A stretch of 64,000 bases of DNA from Macrolepiota albuminosa (taxonomy: Eukaryota > Basidiomycota > Agaricomycetes > Agaricales > Agaricaceae), in contig JAMWFC010000055.1 in NCBI GenBank assembly GCA_027475525.1, positions 1 to 64,000 on the forward strand. The letters are read 5' to 3'. Each line of letters opens with the position of its first letter. Position 1 is the stretch's first letter. The notes under the pieces are model-generated. The model did not search any database and was not told the DNA's origin. It saw nothing but the letters and a program-made list of their open reading frames with translations. A program made the translations under genes and the position numbers. Positions 23,488-34,100 of this stretch are shown piece after piece.

Positions 23488-23865
23488 CTTGGCCGGCGCA
23501 GAGTGCCGGCCGTGGAGGATGTGGAGGAGGAAGTGCAGGCTATGCCTGGACTGAGAGCAGACCACAACGTGGTAATGATGAGCGAGGAGGAGTATCAAGC
23601 CTCCAAGAGGAGCGACAAGCGAATAATCGCTCCTGAGATTTGAGGCGCAAGGCCTCCGGACAAACGCCATCAAAAGGCGAGACGACGGGAGGACTCAGTG
23701 GATGTATGCCCACCTACGTCCTCACGAGTCAAGTTGGAAGACTTAAAAGACAGCATCCGAGAGGTGGAAGCCTCAGTAGAGGGGGACACACGGTCCCTAT
23801 AGGAGTGACCAGCTCCCCTACCAGAGTACGACTAGGCATACGACCCCCGAATGCCGCAAGAGTAG
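23488..23865 (+). other. Stop-rich linker between gag-protease and pol
   Basis: gag-protease and pol are in the same phase, but this linker holds five more in-frame stops: TGA 23641, TAG 23800, TGA 23806, TAG 23833 and TAG 23863. With the TGA at 23485 that makes six in 381 bp, against none in the rest of the gag-pol frame. All can be explained by C-to-T changes (CGA to TGA, CAG to TAG). Text between the stops is plausible protein (VPAVEDVEEEVQAMPGLRAD). It may be an unspliced intron, a bypass region or a damaged linker. Confidence 0.55.
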
Positions 23866-26800
23866 AACGAGCTGGTGGCAGCCACGTGTGCGCGATATGC
23901 GCACCAGAGACGGATGACCATCAAACCAGCGTATTGCCAGCCAGCCCCGGACGAGGTATCCATAGCGTACTCGCTTGTACGTGAAGGAAGAAGCCTCGTG
24001 GCTTATAAGACAGCGGCAGCGGGTGCTCCGCTGAGACTACATATACCTGATGACAGTGTCAATCGGGTGCTCGCAATGCGCGAGCAGTATGCACCGCCGC
24101 CTCGGCCACCCTCAGAGACGGTGGAATTACTTCCCCCGGTGCATATGAAGGGGAAGCAGAAGGCGACAAGCCTTCGTGAGGAAGATATTCCTTGGTTGCG
24201 TCAGCAATGGCAAGAAGAATTTGCCGACATGGTCAATGGGACCAAGGAGGAGCTCCTGCCGTGGCGGGAGGTGAACCATGAGATTAATCTCATAGACGAG
24301 AACAAGCAGTATAAGTACCACTTGCCGCGCTGCCCACGCGCCCTCCAGGAGCAACTACGCGATAAGACTAATCGCTATTTGAATGCTCAATGGTGGTCCC
24401 CATGCACCACCGCTCAAGCTGCACCGCTATTGTGCATCCCGAAGAAGGATGGAACCCTTCGAACAGCCCTTGATGCGCGTCAGCGCAATGACAATACCAT
24501 AAAGGATGTAACTCCTTTACCAGATCAAGAGGTGATCTGGGAAGACGTGGCTCGGGCGAAGTATCGCTTGAAGATTGACCTTACTGACGCCTACGAGCAG
24601 GTGCGCATTCGCACCGAGGACGTTCCAAAGACCGTATTTGCGTCGATCATGGGTACATTCACGAGCAATATAATGCAGATCGGAGACTGCAATGCTCCAG
24701 CAACTTTCCAGAGGCTAATGACCTCTATCTTCCGAGACGTAATAGGACGGTTCATGCACGTCTACTTAGATGACATATTCATCTACTCGGATACTATGGA
24801 GGAGCATGAACAGCACCTCAGAGTCGTATTCGAACGACTGCGCAAGTACAAGTTGTACTTGAAGTGGAAAAAATGTGAGCTCTACGCTCAGAGTATAGAC
24901 TGCCTAGGGCATGTCATAGACGAGCGGGGTATCCACCCTGATCAGGACAAGCTCGATCGTATTCGGGAGTGGTGCACGCCCCGAAATTACAATGACATCC
25001 AACGATTCGTTGGCCTTGTCAACTACATATCGAGCTTCTTGCCCGATGTCACAGCCTATACTGGGCCACTTATGGCCATGACGCAGAACGGATCACCGTT
25101 CAATTGGAGGCCGTTGCACCAGCGGTGCTTCGAGATGGTCAAACGGATCTGTACGAAGACTCCGGTGATTCGACCAATCGACCCTAGACGGGACGAGCCA
25201 ATATGGCTCATTTGCAATGCGTCCAAGACAGGCGTCGGAGCCATGTACGGCCAGGGAAGCAGCTGGCAGACGTGCCGCCCAGCAGGGTTCATGTCGAAGA
25301 AGTTTACGACGGCCCAGCAAAACTATGCAGTGCACGAGCTGGAGACTCTTGCCATACTCGAGGCCCTCCTCAAGTGGGAGGATAAGCTGATGGGATATCC
25401 CATCCACATCATAACGGACCACAAGGCCCTTGAGTTCTTTAAAACTCAGGTGAACTTGTCGCCGCGCCAGCGACGGTGGATAGACTACATGTCGAGATAC
25501 CAGTTCGACATCACCTATGTTAAAGGTGAACTCAACAAAGTGGCAGACTGCTTGTCGCGCTACTTTGAGAGTGATGTAGTCGGGGAGGCTCACGAGCCTC
25601 ATGAGTATGTGCAGGCAGACTGCCGCATAGACCCTGATGGAGAGGATTTACCTCTCCACCGATACCAGGAGCTCAGGGAGCATGTCCTGGAAGTACGCGC
25701 TATGCGTGATGATGAACGGAGGCGAAGCACTTGCCTCAGAGAGCAGCGTGAAGAACGGGACGTAGCCGCCCAGTTGCTCAAGGAGCATGAAGCCGTGGAT
25801 CCAGCGTCCACTAGGGAGCACGAGCACCACGATGTACCCGTTACGCTTGCGGAGATGCTCGAAGGCGAATTGCCTTCATCCCAGCCTCCTAGCCTGGTCA
25901 ATGACGACTTCCGGCAGGAGGTGGTGCAGGACTATGGTGATGATCCTCTCTTCGCCGAGATAATTGCCAATCCTGACGACCATCCTCGGTTCAGGCATGA
26001 GCCTGGTGGACTCATCACGACAGAGAACCGTCAAGGGGTGGCGGTGGTATGCCTCCCCCGTACGCGTACCCTTGTTACGCGGGTCTTGGATCAGGCCCAT
26101 GCCCTGGTGGGGCACTTTGGTGCCGCCCGGACGTTGGGCTACATCCGGAGATGGTATTGGTGGCCACGTATGGCCCAAGAAGTGACTAAGTTTTGCGCAT
26201 CATGCGCAGCGTGTCAGAGGGCAAAGTTGCCCCCTGGATCCCCTCCCAGGAAGCTACACCAGCTACCTGTGCTGGTGAAACCCTGGGACTCAATCGGAAT
26301 GGACTTCGTAGGCCCCTTTCCCAAGTCCAGAGGGTTCGATTACCTCTGGGTAGTCATATGCCGCATGACGAGCATGGTGCACCTCATACCGGTGCGAACT
26401 ACGCTGACGGCTAAGGAGCTGTCGTGGATCTACCTGAGGGAGATCGTTAGGCTGCATGGGCTGCCTAGCACCATTGTAAGCGATCGTGACTCGAAGTTCA
26501 CGTCTCAATGGTGGAAAGAACTCCACAAACTGCTAGGAGCGCGACTCCTCATGTCGACGTCCTTCCATCCTCAAACGGATGGGCAGACAGAGCGGGCTAA
26601 CCGCAGTATAGGTCAGATTTTGAGGGCGGTTGTTCGCCCTGACCAACGGGACTGGGTGGACTGGTGTCCACTCACCGAGTTCGCGATTAACGCCAGTGTC
26701 TCGGATACCACAGGGTTTGCGCCCTTTGAACTCAACGGAGGGTACTTGCCCTCCATGCTGCACGAAGTTCGTGCTGATACGGTGGCTCACCGTGGAGTGG

Positions 26801-27333
26801 TCGAGTTCGCCAGGCAGGCCCTGGAGAACATCGCGGCAGCGCATGACGCCATCATAGAGGCGCGAGTCTTCCAGGCAAAAAACGCCAATCACCGTAGGCG
26901 AGCGGACCCGCCAATAGCAGTAGGAGCGTTGGTCTACCTATCAACGCGTAATCTGAAACTCCCAAAGGGACGGGCGAGTAAACTCTGCCCGAAATGGGTA
27001 GGCCCATACCGCGTCCTAGACGCAGAGCCAAGTACCTCCAACTACGTGTTGGAGCTGCCTCTGGCATTACAGGAACGACGCATCGTTCCTAAGTTTCATG
27101 TGTCGCTGTTGCGACCTTACAGCGCGTCTGACGATGCGCTGTTCCCTAACAGGGCAACCCCGGGCCCCTATGATTTTGGGGCTCGAGACGATGACGAATG
27201 GTTCGTCGAGTGCATAATTGGGCACCGGTGGACTGAGCGTAACACGCTCAAGTTTGAAGTACGATGGTCCCTGGGGGACACAACATGGGAGCCACACTCC
27301 CATTGCTCCAAGCTAGCAGCACTTGACCGTTGA
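23866..27333 (+). CDS. pol: Element 1 pol: RT, RNase H, integrase, chromodomain
   Basis: Open from the codon after the last linker stop. RT: PLLCIPKKDGTLRTALDAR, KIDLTDAYEQVRI and the active site YLDD at 24763-24774. RNase H follows (ICNASKTGVGAMYG, ELETLAILEAL, ITDHKALEFF). Integrase has the HHCC zinc finger (HALVGHFGAARTLGYIRR..CASCAACQ) and a D,D,E core (GMDFVGPFP; IVSDRDSKF; DGQTERANR). A GPY/F-like segment (KWVGPYRVL) precedes a chromodomain (WFVECIIGHRWTE, FEVRWSLGDTTWEPHSHC) thought to steer integration to heterochromatin. The frame stops exactly where Element 2 inserts, because its LTR starts TGATGA; the original 19-codon tail survives at 39777-39836. Confidence 0.92.
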   Translation, partial: NELVAATCARYAHQRRMTIKPAYCQPAPDEVSIAYSLVREGRSLVAYKTAAAGAPLRLHIPDDSVNRVLAMREQYAPPPRPPSETVELLPPVHMKGKQKATSLREEDIPWLRQQWQEEFADMVNGTKEELLPWREVNHEINLIDENKQYKYHLPRCPRALQEQLRDKTNRYLNAQWWSPCTTAQAAPLLCIPKKDGTLRTALDARQRNDNTIKDVTPLPDQEVIWEDVARAKYRLKIDLTDAYEQVRIRTEDVPKTVFASIMGTFTSNIMQIGDCNAPATFQRLMTSIFRDVIGRFMHVYLDDIFIYSDTMEEHEQHLRVVFERLRKYKLYLKWKKCELYAQSIDCLGHVIDERGIHPDQDKLDRIREWCTPRNYNDIQRFVGLVNYISSFLPDVTAYTGPLMAMTQNGSPFNWRPLHQRCFEMVKRICTKTPVIRPIDPRRDEPIWLICNASKTGVGAMYGQGSSWQTCRPAGFMSKKFTTAQQNYAVHELETLAILEALLKWEDKLMGYPIHIITDHKALEFFKTQVNLSPRQRRWIDYMSRYQFDITYVKGELNKVADCLSRYFESDVVGEAHEPHEYVQADCRIDPDGEDLPLHRYQELREHVLEVRAMRDDERRRSTCLREQREERDVAAQLLKEHEAVDPASTREHEHHDVPVTLAEMLEGELPSSQPPSLVNDDFRQEVVQDYGDDPLFAEIIANPDDHPRFRHEPGGLITTENRQGVAVVCLPRTRTLVTRVLDQAHALVGHFGAARTLGYIRRWYWWPRMAQEVTKFCASCAACQRAKLPPGSPPRKLHQLPVLVKPWDSIGMDFVGPFPKSRGFDYLWVVICRMTSMVHLIPVRTTLTAKELSWIYLREIVRLHGLPSTIVSDRDSKFTSQWWKELHKLLGARLLMSTSFHPQTDGQTERANRSIGQILRAVVRPDQRDWVDWCPLTEFAINASVSDTTGFAPFELNGGYLPSMLHEVRADTVAHRGVVEFARQALENIAAAHDAIIEARVFQAKNANHRRRADPPIAVGALVYLSTRNLKLPKGRASKLCPKWVGPYRVLDAEPSTSNYVLELPLALQERRIVPKFHVSLLRPYSASDDALFPNRATPGPYDFGARDDDEWFVECIIGHRWTERNTLKFEVRWSLGDTTWEPHSHCSKLAALDR

Positions 27334-28283
27334 TGACGCCCAAAGTTTTGGTCAGTAACAAATGTAACAATTGTGTTACCGTACCAAGAGTGTGCGTTGG
27401 GCGCGCTATAAGTGTGTTGAGGAGTCCCGGGCAGGTCCCAGAGAACGCGTCTGTGAAAAAGGGTAAAAGTCGGTAACGGAGTCGGCAAGTGTCAAGCGCT
27501 AAGGTAAAGCGCTTAAGAAAATGCGGTAAGTGAACACGGCAACGGGAAGCGGCAAGAGCACGGTAAGCTTAGCGAAGTTCTAAGCGTCGATAATGCCTGC
27601 CGTAGTTGCAAGGCGCGAGTATGTCGAGTGTTGGCGAACGTCTGTAACTGCCGATGAGTTCGACGTTGCCGACCGTAGCGTAAATGAGCTCTTGAGCGTA
27701 AGGGAGACTGAAGTAAGTGGGGGAAACTGTGGTCTATTCGTCTGCTGATCGTATGTACAAGTCGGTAAGTAATATATATACTACAAGGAGTTCACCGTCG
27801 CCAGTGACCAACCATCGCCAAAGTGCGGTAAACTGGAAAATTTCATAGGGGTAGCTCCAACAGTTTCAGATTCCTACCGTCCATTCAAGACCCTTGGCGC
27901 CACCAGGCGGCAGATCGCGGTGCTAAATCATCAATCCATCACCCTTCTGTCTGTCAGAAGACCTAAGCGACGTTGGGCGCCAAATCGAGACGGTAAGCGG
28001 TGTCAGACGCCAAGGTCAAACGCCAAGCTGTCCGTCAGTTTTTGATAGATCATCAAGCTTCTCGCTAAGCGCTGTCATCAGTGACTGATGCCATCTGTCA
28101 GTTGTCATTCCTGCTGCCGTCGGCGCTATCATTGATTGGATCTGCTTCTTGCCGTGTCCGGCCGTCAGAAATGGCTTAAAATAGGTAGAACGCGTGCGCT
28201 AAGTTCGGAACGAGTGCGGCAAGGTTTCCGGAGCCGGTGCCGAGCCTGCCGTTGATGCGCCTAACCTATATGGGGTCCTATCA
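27331..28283 (-). repeat. Element 2 3' LTR
   Basis: 953 bp, TGATGACGCCC...GTCCTATCA on the plus strand, matching 38820-39772 at every position I compared. It has many copies of CGGTAA, CGGCAA, CGCTAA, CGCCAA and their complements, more than 20 where about two are expected. Its first bases supply two in-frame TGA stops to Element 1 pol. Confidence 0.93.
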
Positions 28284-28296
28284 TCTCCCCCCAACT
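28284..28296 (-). other. Element 2 polypurine tract
   Basis: Read on the minus strand this is AGTTGGGGGGAGA, directly abutting the start of the 3' LTR. It is the expected primer for plus-strand DNA synthesis and fixes the element orientation as minus. Element 3 has the same tract at 51783-51795. Confidence 0.8.
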
Positions 28297-28452
28297 GAAA
28301 AATTGACTGTCCTCAGTCACCAAATAAGGCTACCGTTACCGCTTTTGTGACAGGTGGTCCGTGCGTTCTTGAGATTTTGTTTATAGTCCTGGCGCGTGAG
28401 TTTGGACTTCGTTTCTTCTCCCCATCTTTTCCTGGCGCTCAATAATAAAAAT

Positions 28453-30741
28453 ATGTCCTTCCGTATTCCAACTCCGCCCCCCGTCCCATCTCGCGAGGCT
28501 CAAGACGCTGCCTCCGCCTACATTGACAAGGCAAACAACTTTATCAGGCGCATCGAGGGTGTAGGCGCGGAGGCGCCTCCAAACTTGGTTGTTGCCGTGA
28601 TGAAGTTGTTAGAGCGCTGGTACGAAGTTCGCGTCCTTGGCGTCGGCTGGGACAGGGAAATTGAGGTGCGGGAGTGGTGCCGGGCGCGTTATATCGATAA
28701 TCGTGGCGCCGACTGGTTAGCGCCTTTTTCTCGCTTTGTAAGTATTTTTAGTCTTTTCCGTGTCGCTAGCTGATTGGGTCCCTAGGCGCCTCCTCCCGTC
28801 CCGACCATTGAGGACGAACTGGAGGACATCCTCTCTGGCGCCTTGCCAATGACGGTAAGCGCGCCAGCGCCTGAGTGAGTATCTCTAACTGTTATTTCTA
28901 ACTTAGCTGTGGTCTGATTTATCTCCTCACAGCAAGCAAGAGGTATTGGCGCCTCTCGCCAACCTGCAGGTCGATGCAGAGATGGCGGCAATTCGTGAGG
29001 AGGCGCTTGCCGAGGCGTCGCGGGACGCCAAGGAAAGAATCCAGGCGCAGGAGGGACGCGAAACTACTGGTGAGGAGGAGGTCGTCGGCAAGGAGCAGGC
29101 GCCTGTTACGAAAAGGCAGGAATCCACCGCCGCCGGGTCTAGCAAAGGTTCGCTTGCCGGTAGTGCCCCGAACCCAGCACTACCGGCAAGCAAAGTGGGT
29201 TCCCCAATCAAGCCAGGCAAGACTTTGAAAAAGAAGGTAAGCCTCATCCTTTCTTGCCGCTGTCGGGCGTCGCTAATCAATTCTTTTAGTCTCGCAAAGG
29301 AAAGGCCCCTCAGTATGCGGTAAGTGGTCTCCAACTGTACTTGAGCCTCTGCTAACCATGAGACAGCTTCCCACCCAGTCCTCTTTCGATGACAAGGAAC
29401 TGAAGGCGTTGCTCTTGCCGCGACGGGAGGAGGTAACTTTGGATGAGGGGATCGAAGCGGGAGTGGAACTCCCAGAAATGAAGAATAAGCGCACAGTGGA
29501 CAAGGCGACCCGCCAAGAGTTCAAAGATTCGCGGGGAGCGGTAAGCAACTATTCTTTTTATGACCTTTCTTCCACTTAACTGATCTTAGTGCGACAAATG
29601 TTGGGCTGACAACGATCCCGAAAGTTGTTGGTTCCCCACTGGCGCCCAACCTTGCTACCGGTGCGGCACTCTCAAGCGTGCCTGTACCATCGATGGCGCC
29701 AAGAGTCGCGAGCGGGGAGGGGCGCCAGACTCCGTTGTTGAGAAGACTTTCTCCCGAGCAGTTTTGGTCAAGCGCGCGAGGGAGTTTGTAGAGAAGCAGA
29801 GGCAGGAGGCTGCCGCCGGAAGAGCAGCCAGTATTAGCAAGTCCTCCTTGGCGCTACCGACACGTCAAGGAGAGGATTCCGAATCTGTCGGCAAGTATGG
29901 CGCTGGCGAGCGCCTAGAAAAACGCAAGGTCTCTTCTCCCGGCAAGGGTAAAGCAAAGGCCAAACGCGTCCGTATCGAGTCGCCATCCCCCTCTCCAAGT
30001 GCTGAGGACAGGGAGATGAAAGAGTTGGAACAGGCCCTTGCCGCGAGTCGCCTGCCCCCTCCTAGCGGAGAGGCCGGTCCCAGTAAATTGCTGTCCCCAA
30101 TTGACTTGGCGGATGGCGCATCTGCTGGCCCGTCCAACGTTGGCGCTCAAACGGGGTCGGCAGCGGAGGACGTTGAGATGGGGGCGCCTGAGGATGTTGA
30201 GAAGTCGGAAGGGACAGGCCAGGGGTCGCCAGGGAAGGAACAGGGGGACGAGGATGCCGAGGGCGACGTGGACGAAACATTGCGGGAGATACCTGGCGAG
30301 TCCCAGGAGTTGCCGCCGGTAGAGCCTGCCGCCCCCTGGGTAAGTGAGGGTGACTTAGCCATGCAGCACTGGACCAGCTCGAGTGGCCCCTCGTCTTGGA
30401 CTCCCCAGCCTCAGCCAAGGGTTGCTGGCGACTCCTATGAGTGGCTGGGGGAAGACCTCGTCTATCCTGTGGTCGCCTTATACCCGCCCCAGGTTATAGA
30501 GCGGATGGCGGTACGTGCGGCAAGCATGCGTGCAGTATTGGGTCGCGAGCGCGAACGAGTCCGGCAACAAATCATGGCTTCGCGACTTCGATACTCCAAT
30601 TTGACCCGTAGTATGGATGCGCTGCAAGAGTACCAAGCCGACTGTAATGAGGCGCTAGAGTGGCAGGCCCTCAACCATGTTCAGGTTGGCGATCTCCTGC
30701 CTTTCGACGATTCCTTGCCGCTCTCTGATGGCGAAGACTGA
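28453..30741 (+). CDS. Element 2 antisense six-exon gene with paired-cysteine motif
   Basis: Lies between pol and the 3' LTR on the strand opposite gag-pol. Exons I infer: 28453-28737, 28786-28874, 28933-29236, 29290-29319, 29367-29540 and 29590-30741. Introns are 47-58 bp with GTAAG or GTGAG donors and AG acceptors. Joined, they give 677 codons without interruption. The start ATG (MSFRIPTPPPVPSR) is conserved in Element 3. The last exon opens with CDKCWADNDPESCW..CYRCGTLKRAC, a C-x2-C-x8-C...C-x2-C-x6-C arrangement reminiscent of fungal zinc-cluster domains. An acidic, Ser/Pro-rich stretch follows, then a conserved tail (SWTPQPQP, WLGEDLVYPVVAL, RLRYSNL). It could bind nucleic acid or regulate transcription; function is unknown. 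Confidence 0.75.
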
Positions 30742-31174
30742 TGGACCTTAGGGTAGATAGGCCCTCGGGTATATAAAATTTTGTTTCTTCCCGTACACGC
30801 ACATATATATATATCTTGCCGCCTTCTTGCTGAGTGGAAGGATAAGTCCCGTAAGCTGAGTTAGCGCAGCGGCAGAGAGCAGAGAAGGTAAGGCAAAGAG
30901 AAAGCAAGCGGTAAATATTCTAAAGTAGGTTTTAGCAAGAAGAGTAGTAGGTGAGGGACTTAGACAAATTTTGAGAACAAGGGAAACGCTCAGTAAATCA
31001 TCATGGCGAAAACCCTTGGCGAGAGTTGCGCAATGCGCTAAGCGTTGGCGACACGCTAGCGCTGCGACTTGACTACGTAAGGAATCGTCTGTTGAATATA
31101 GTATAGTAAGTCACGGCAAGAAAGATAAGTAAGGCAAGTAATAGAAAAATAAGAGCTTATCAGTACTGTCTTTT
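30742..31174. other. Intergenic spacer between convergent genes of Element 2
   Basis: No coding sequence. It contains ATATATATATAT near 30802 and probably holds the 3' ends of two converging transcripts, the antisense gene from the left and pol from the right. The corresponding Element 3 spacer is 54425-54848. Confidence 0.5.
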
Positions 31175-34100
31175 CTAATCATTTTCTTCTTCTTCAACTA
31201 GAGTCGGTAAGTCATCATCGTCCAATAGTTCGGTTTCCTCAAGTTCTCTTAACTTGGCGGTGTCGATATCTAGCGCTTCCAGCGGCAAGTCGATTTGTTC
31301 CCTGGCGAGATACGGTAATAGGCGAAAGGCGGCAACAGGTCGATGCAGTACTGAACCATCTAATTCACAGAGCACGTAAGCGCCTCCACGGTTACGAGAG
31401 ATAACTACCAAAGGTCCAAGATAGCGCGGGCGCATTTTCTTATTGTAGGATGTCTCGATTTTGGAGTTGCGCATGAGCACTAGCGCTCCTCTCGGGAAGT
31501 TGTAATCTTTGATGGTAGCGCTATGCTCGGTTTCGAATCGTAATGCTGCTTGGCGACGTGCGCTAAAGACTACCTCGTGGAGTCGCTCTAAATCTTCCTT
31601 CCTTCGTTGGAGATCAATGGCTCGTCTGGCGATAAGATCGGTAGTCGCTAAGATGCTGTTGGGAGCTGGCTGAAGGTAGGTCGCTTCTATGATGTCGGCA
31701 GGGAGTAAAGGATGGGTGCCAGTAGCCGCGTAATAGGGAGAGCAACCCATGCGCTTACGAATAGTAACTCTTTCCGACCAGAACACTGAATAGGTCGCTT
31801 CGCTCCAACGAGACTCGTCGCCATCGACTGCCTTGAAGAGTGCTTGCCGAACGTCAAAGTGGGGTCTCTCTACCAGGCCATTGGCGCGCTTGTTGTAGCC
31901 AGATACTCGAATGTGGTGAATGTTGTATTTCTTGGCGAGGTAGGTTAGCGCTTTGATGATGCGCGCTTGTTGTAGCCAGATACTCGAATGTGGTGAATGT
32001 TGTATTTCTTGGCGAGGTAGGTTAGCGCTTTGATGATAGGCGCACCGTTATCCGTGACGATTTCTCTTAGCGCTCCCCAACGGCAAATGACGTCCTCAAA
32101 TAGCCACTTGGTGACCGCCTCGGTATTTTCTCTTTGAAGCATTCGAAATTCAGGCCAGTGGATTAGCGAGCAACGACCTTGAATGATGTACTTGTAGCGA
32201 CCAGACTTGGGCATATGCATGGTGTCGACGTAGATTTTGCTAAAGAGTGGAGCTGGCGTTGCAACGGTTGGCGGAATGAGCACTTGGCGCGTTTGTTGGA
32301 TTTGGCAGAGGTGGCAAGTGCTGATGTACCAGGCGATGTCGGCGCTAGCGTGTGGCCACCAAAATCGTTCTAGCAGAGAAGCTCGAGTAGCGTACAGACC
32401 TCTATGTCCTAGCTCGTCATGCATAGCGCGCAAGACTCGTAAGCGACCTTCTGGCTTGATGATCAGCTTGTGAGCGCCATCTCGATTTCGTCGCCAAAGT
32501 CTGTTGTCGGTAAAGAAGAAATGTGTAGCATAGCGTATAAAGGTCGCGTATTGTTCGTCGGTAAGGCTCGCGGGTCGCTTAAGGTCTTGTAGCCATTGTT
32601 CAACGATTAACAAGCGACTGTCTTCTGCCTTTGCTTTGGCGGATCGGGGGACGGCATCGTAGGTCAGGTTTCTACTGTCTTCTCTTAGCGGATGGGGCTC
32701 TTGTACGACTTTTACTGGAGGCGAATTTTGACTGAAAATGCTTGCCGTGTAGAATGTGAGGGGTGCGCTAAAGGTCTCGGGGCGGTAAGGGACAATGGGA
32801 TGTAGAAGGATGCTGGCAGGCTGTTGCCGTCGTAGTAAGGGAATTGGCTGTTGTATGAGGTGCACGAAACCATGTAAGCGGTCGATCCAGTCCTCGAAAT
32901 CGCTATCAGCCTGAGGGTCCACTACCGGGTCGCCAGGCTGCCGTGGTCGCCTAGAAAGTCCATCCGGTCCGTGGAAGGAGCTCTTGACGTGTACCAACTC
33001 AAAGTGAAACATGAGGATGGCGACTACCCACCGGTTCATGCTAGCGGACGGCTGGATATCAGGATTCTGCAGCATGCCCTTGATGTACCTAGCGTCGACT
33101 TCAACAATCAGTTCATGCTAGCGGACGGCTGGATATCAGGATTCTGCAGCATGCCCTTGATGTACCTAGCGTCGACTTCAACAATCAGATTCCGCACGCC
33201 AATCAAGTACATCTTTAGCGACTGGAAGGCTTTGAAGAGTCCATAGAGCTCTAGCTTAGGCTGACTGTAGCGAGACTCTCTGTCGTTTAGCGTGATAGAC
33301 CCAAAGCGGTTGTAGCGTCGCTGTTTTCGATTGTCGCTAAGGCACTGGCACAGGAAATAGCCAACGGCAATGTACGAGGTATCCACCGCCAAGATAACAG
33401 GGTCGGCAGAGGTATAGTCGATGGGAACTAGGGGCTTGGCGTCCTGTAGAGCTTTTACTAAGTCCCGTTGTGCGGTAACCTGGTCTGGCCCAAATTCGAA
33501 GGGCTCGTTGGCGCGGGTGAGTCGGTTAAGGGCATGTGCGCGATGGGCAAAGTTCTTGACGAAGATCCTGAGAACGCCAACGGTACCAAGAAAGGCGCGA
33601 ACTTCAGATAAGTCGCGGCAAGGGCCCCAGCGCTCTAGGAGTGCTAAGCGAGACTCGTCGGGAACGCGACCGTCGGGAGTGCAGATGTGACCAAGTATTT
33701 TGAACCTTGGCGCGCAAAGGAGAAGTTTGTGACCGCTAAAGGTACCACCGCTATACTTCATACGTTGGAGAACTCGGTTGAGCAACTGGAAAAAGTCCCA
33801 TAACGCTAAGCGAATATTGGGGTTCTCGGGATGGGTCGCCGGTAAGCCGTTAACGAGTCGCCAGTCTTTGGGGCCTTTGACGCCAACGTCATCAATGAAG
33901 CTAAGGACATTATGCGGTATTTCGGGTTGGAGGATGAAGGTGATGTCGTCATGGAATATGGGGACTGAGTTTGTCCAGCCCATCGGTTATGCGGTATTTC
34001 GGGTTGGAGGATGAAGGTGATGTCGTCATGGAATATGGGGACTGAGTTTGTCCAGCCCATCGGCAAGGTAACTAGGCGCAAGGCGCCAAACGGAGTTTGA

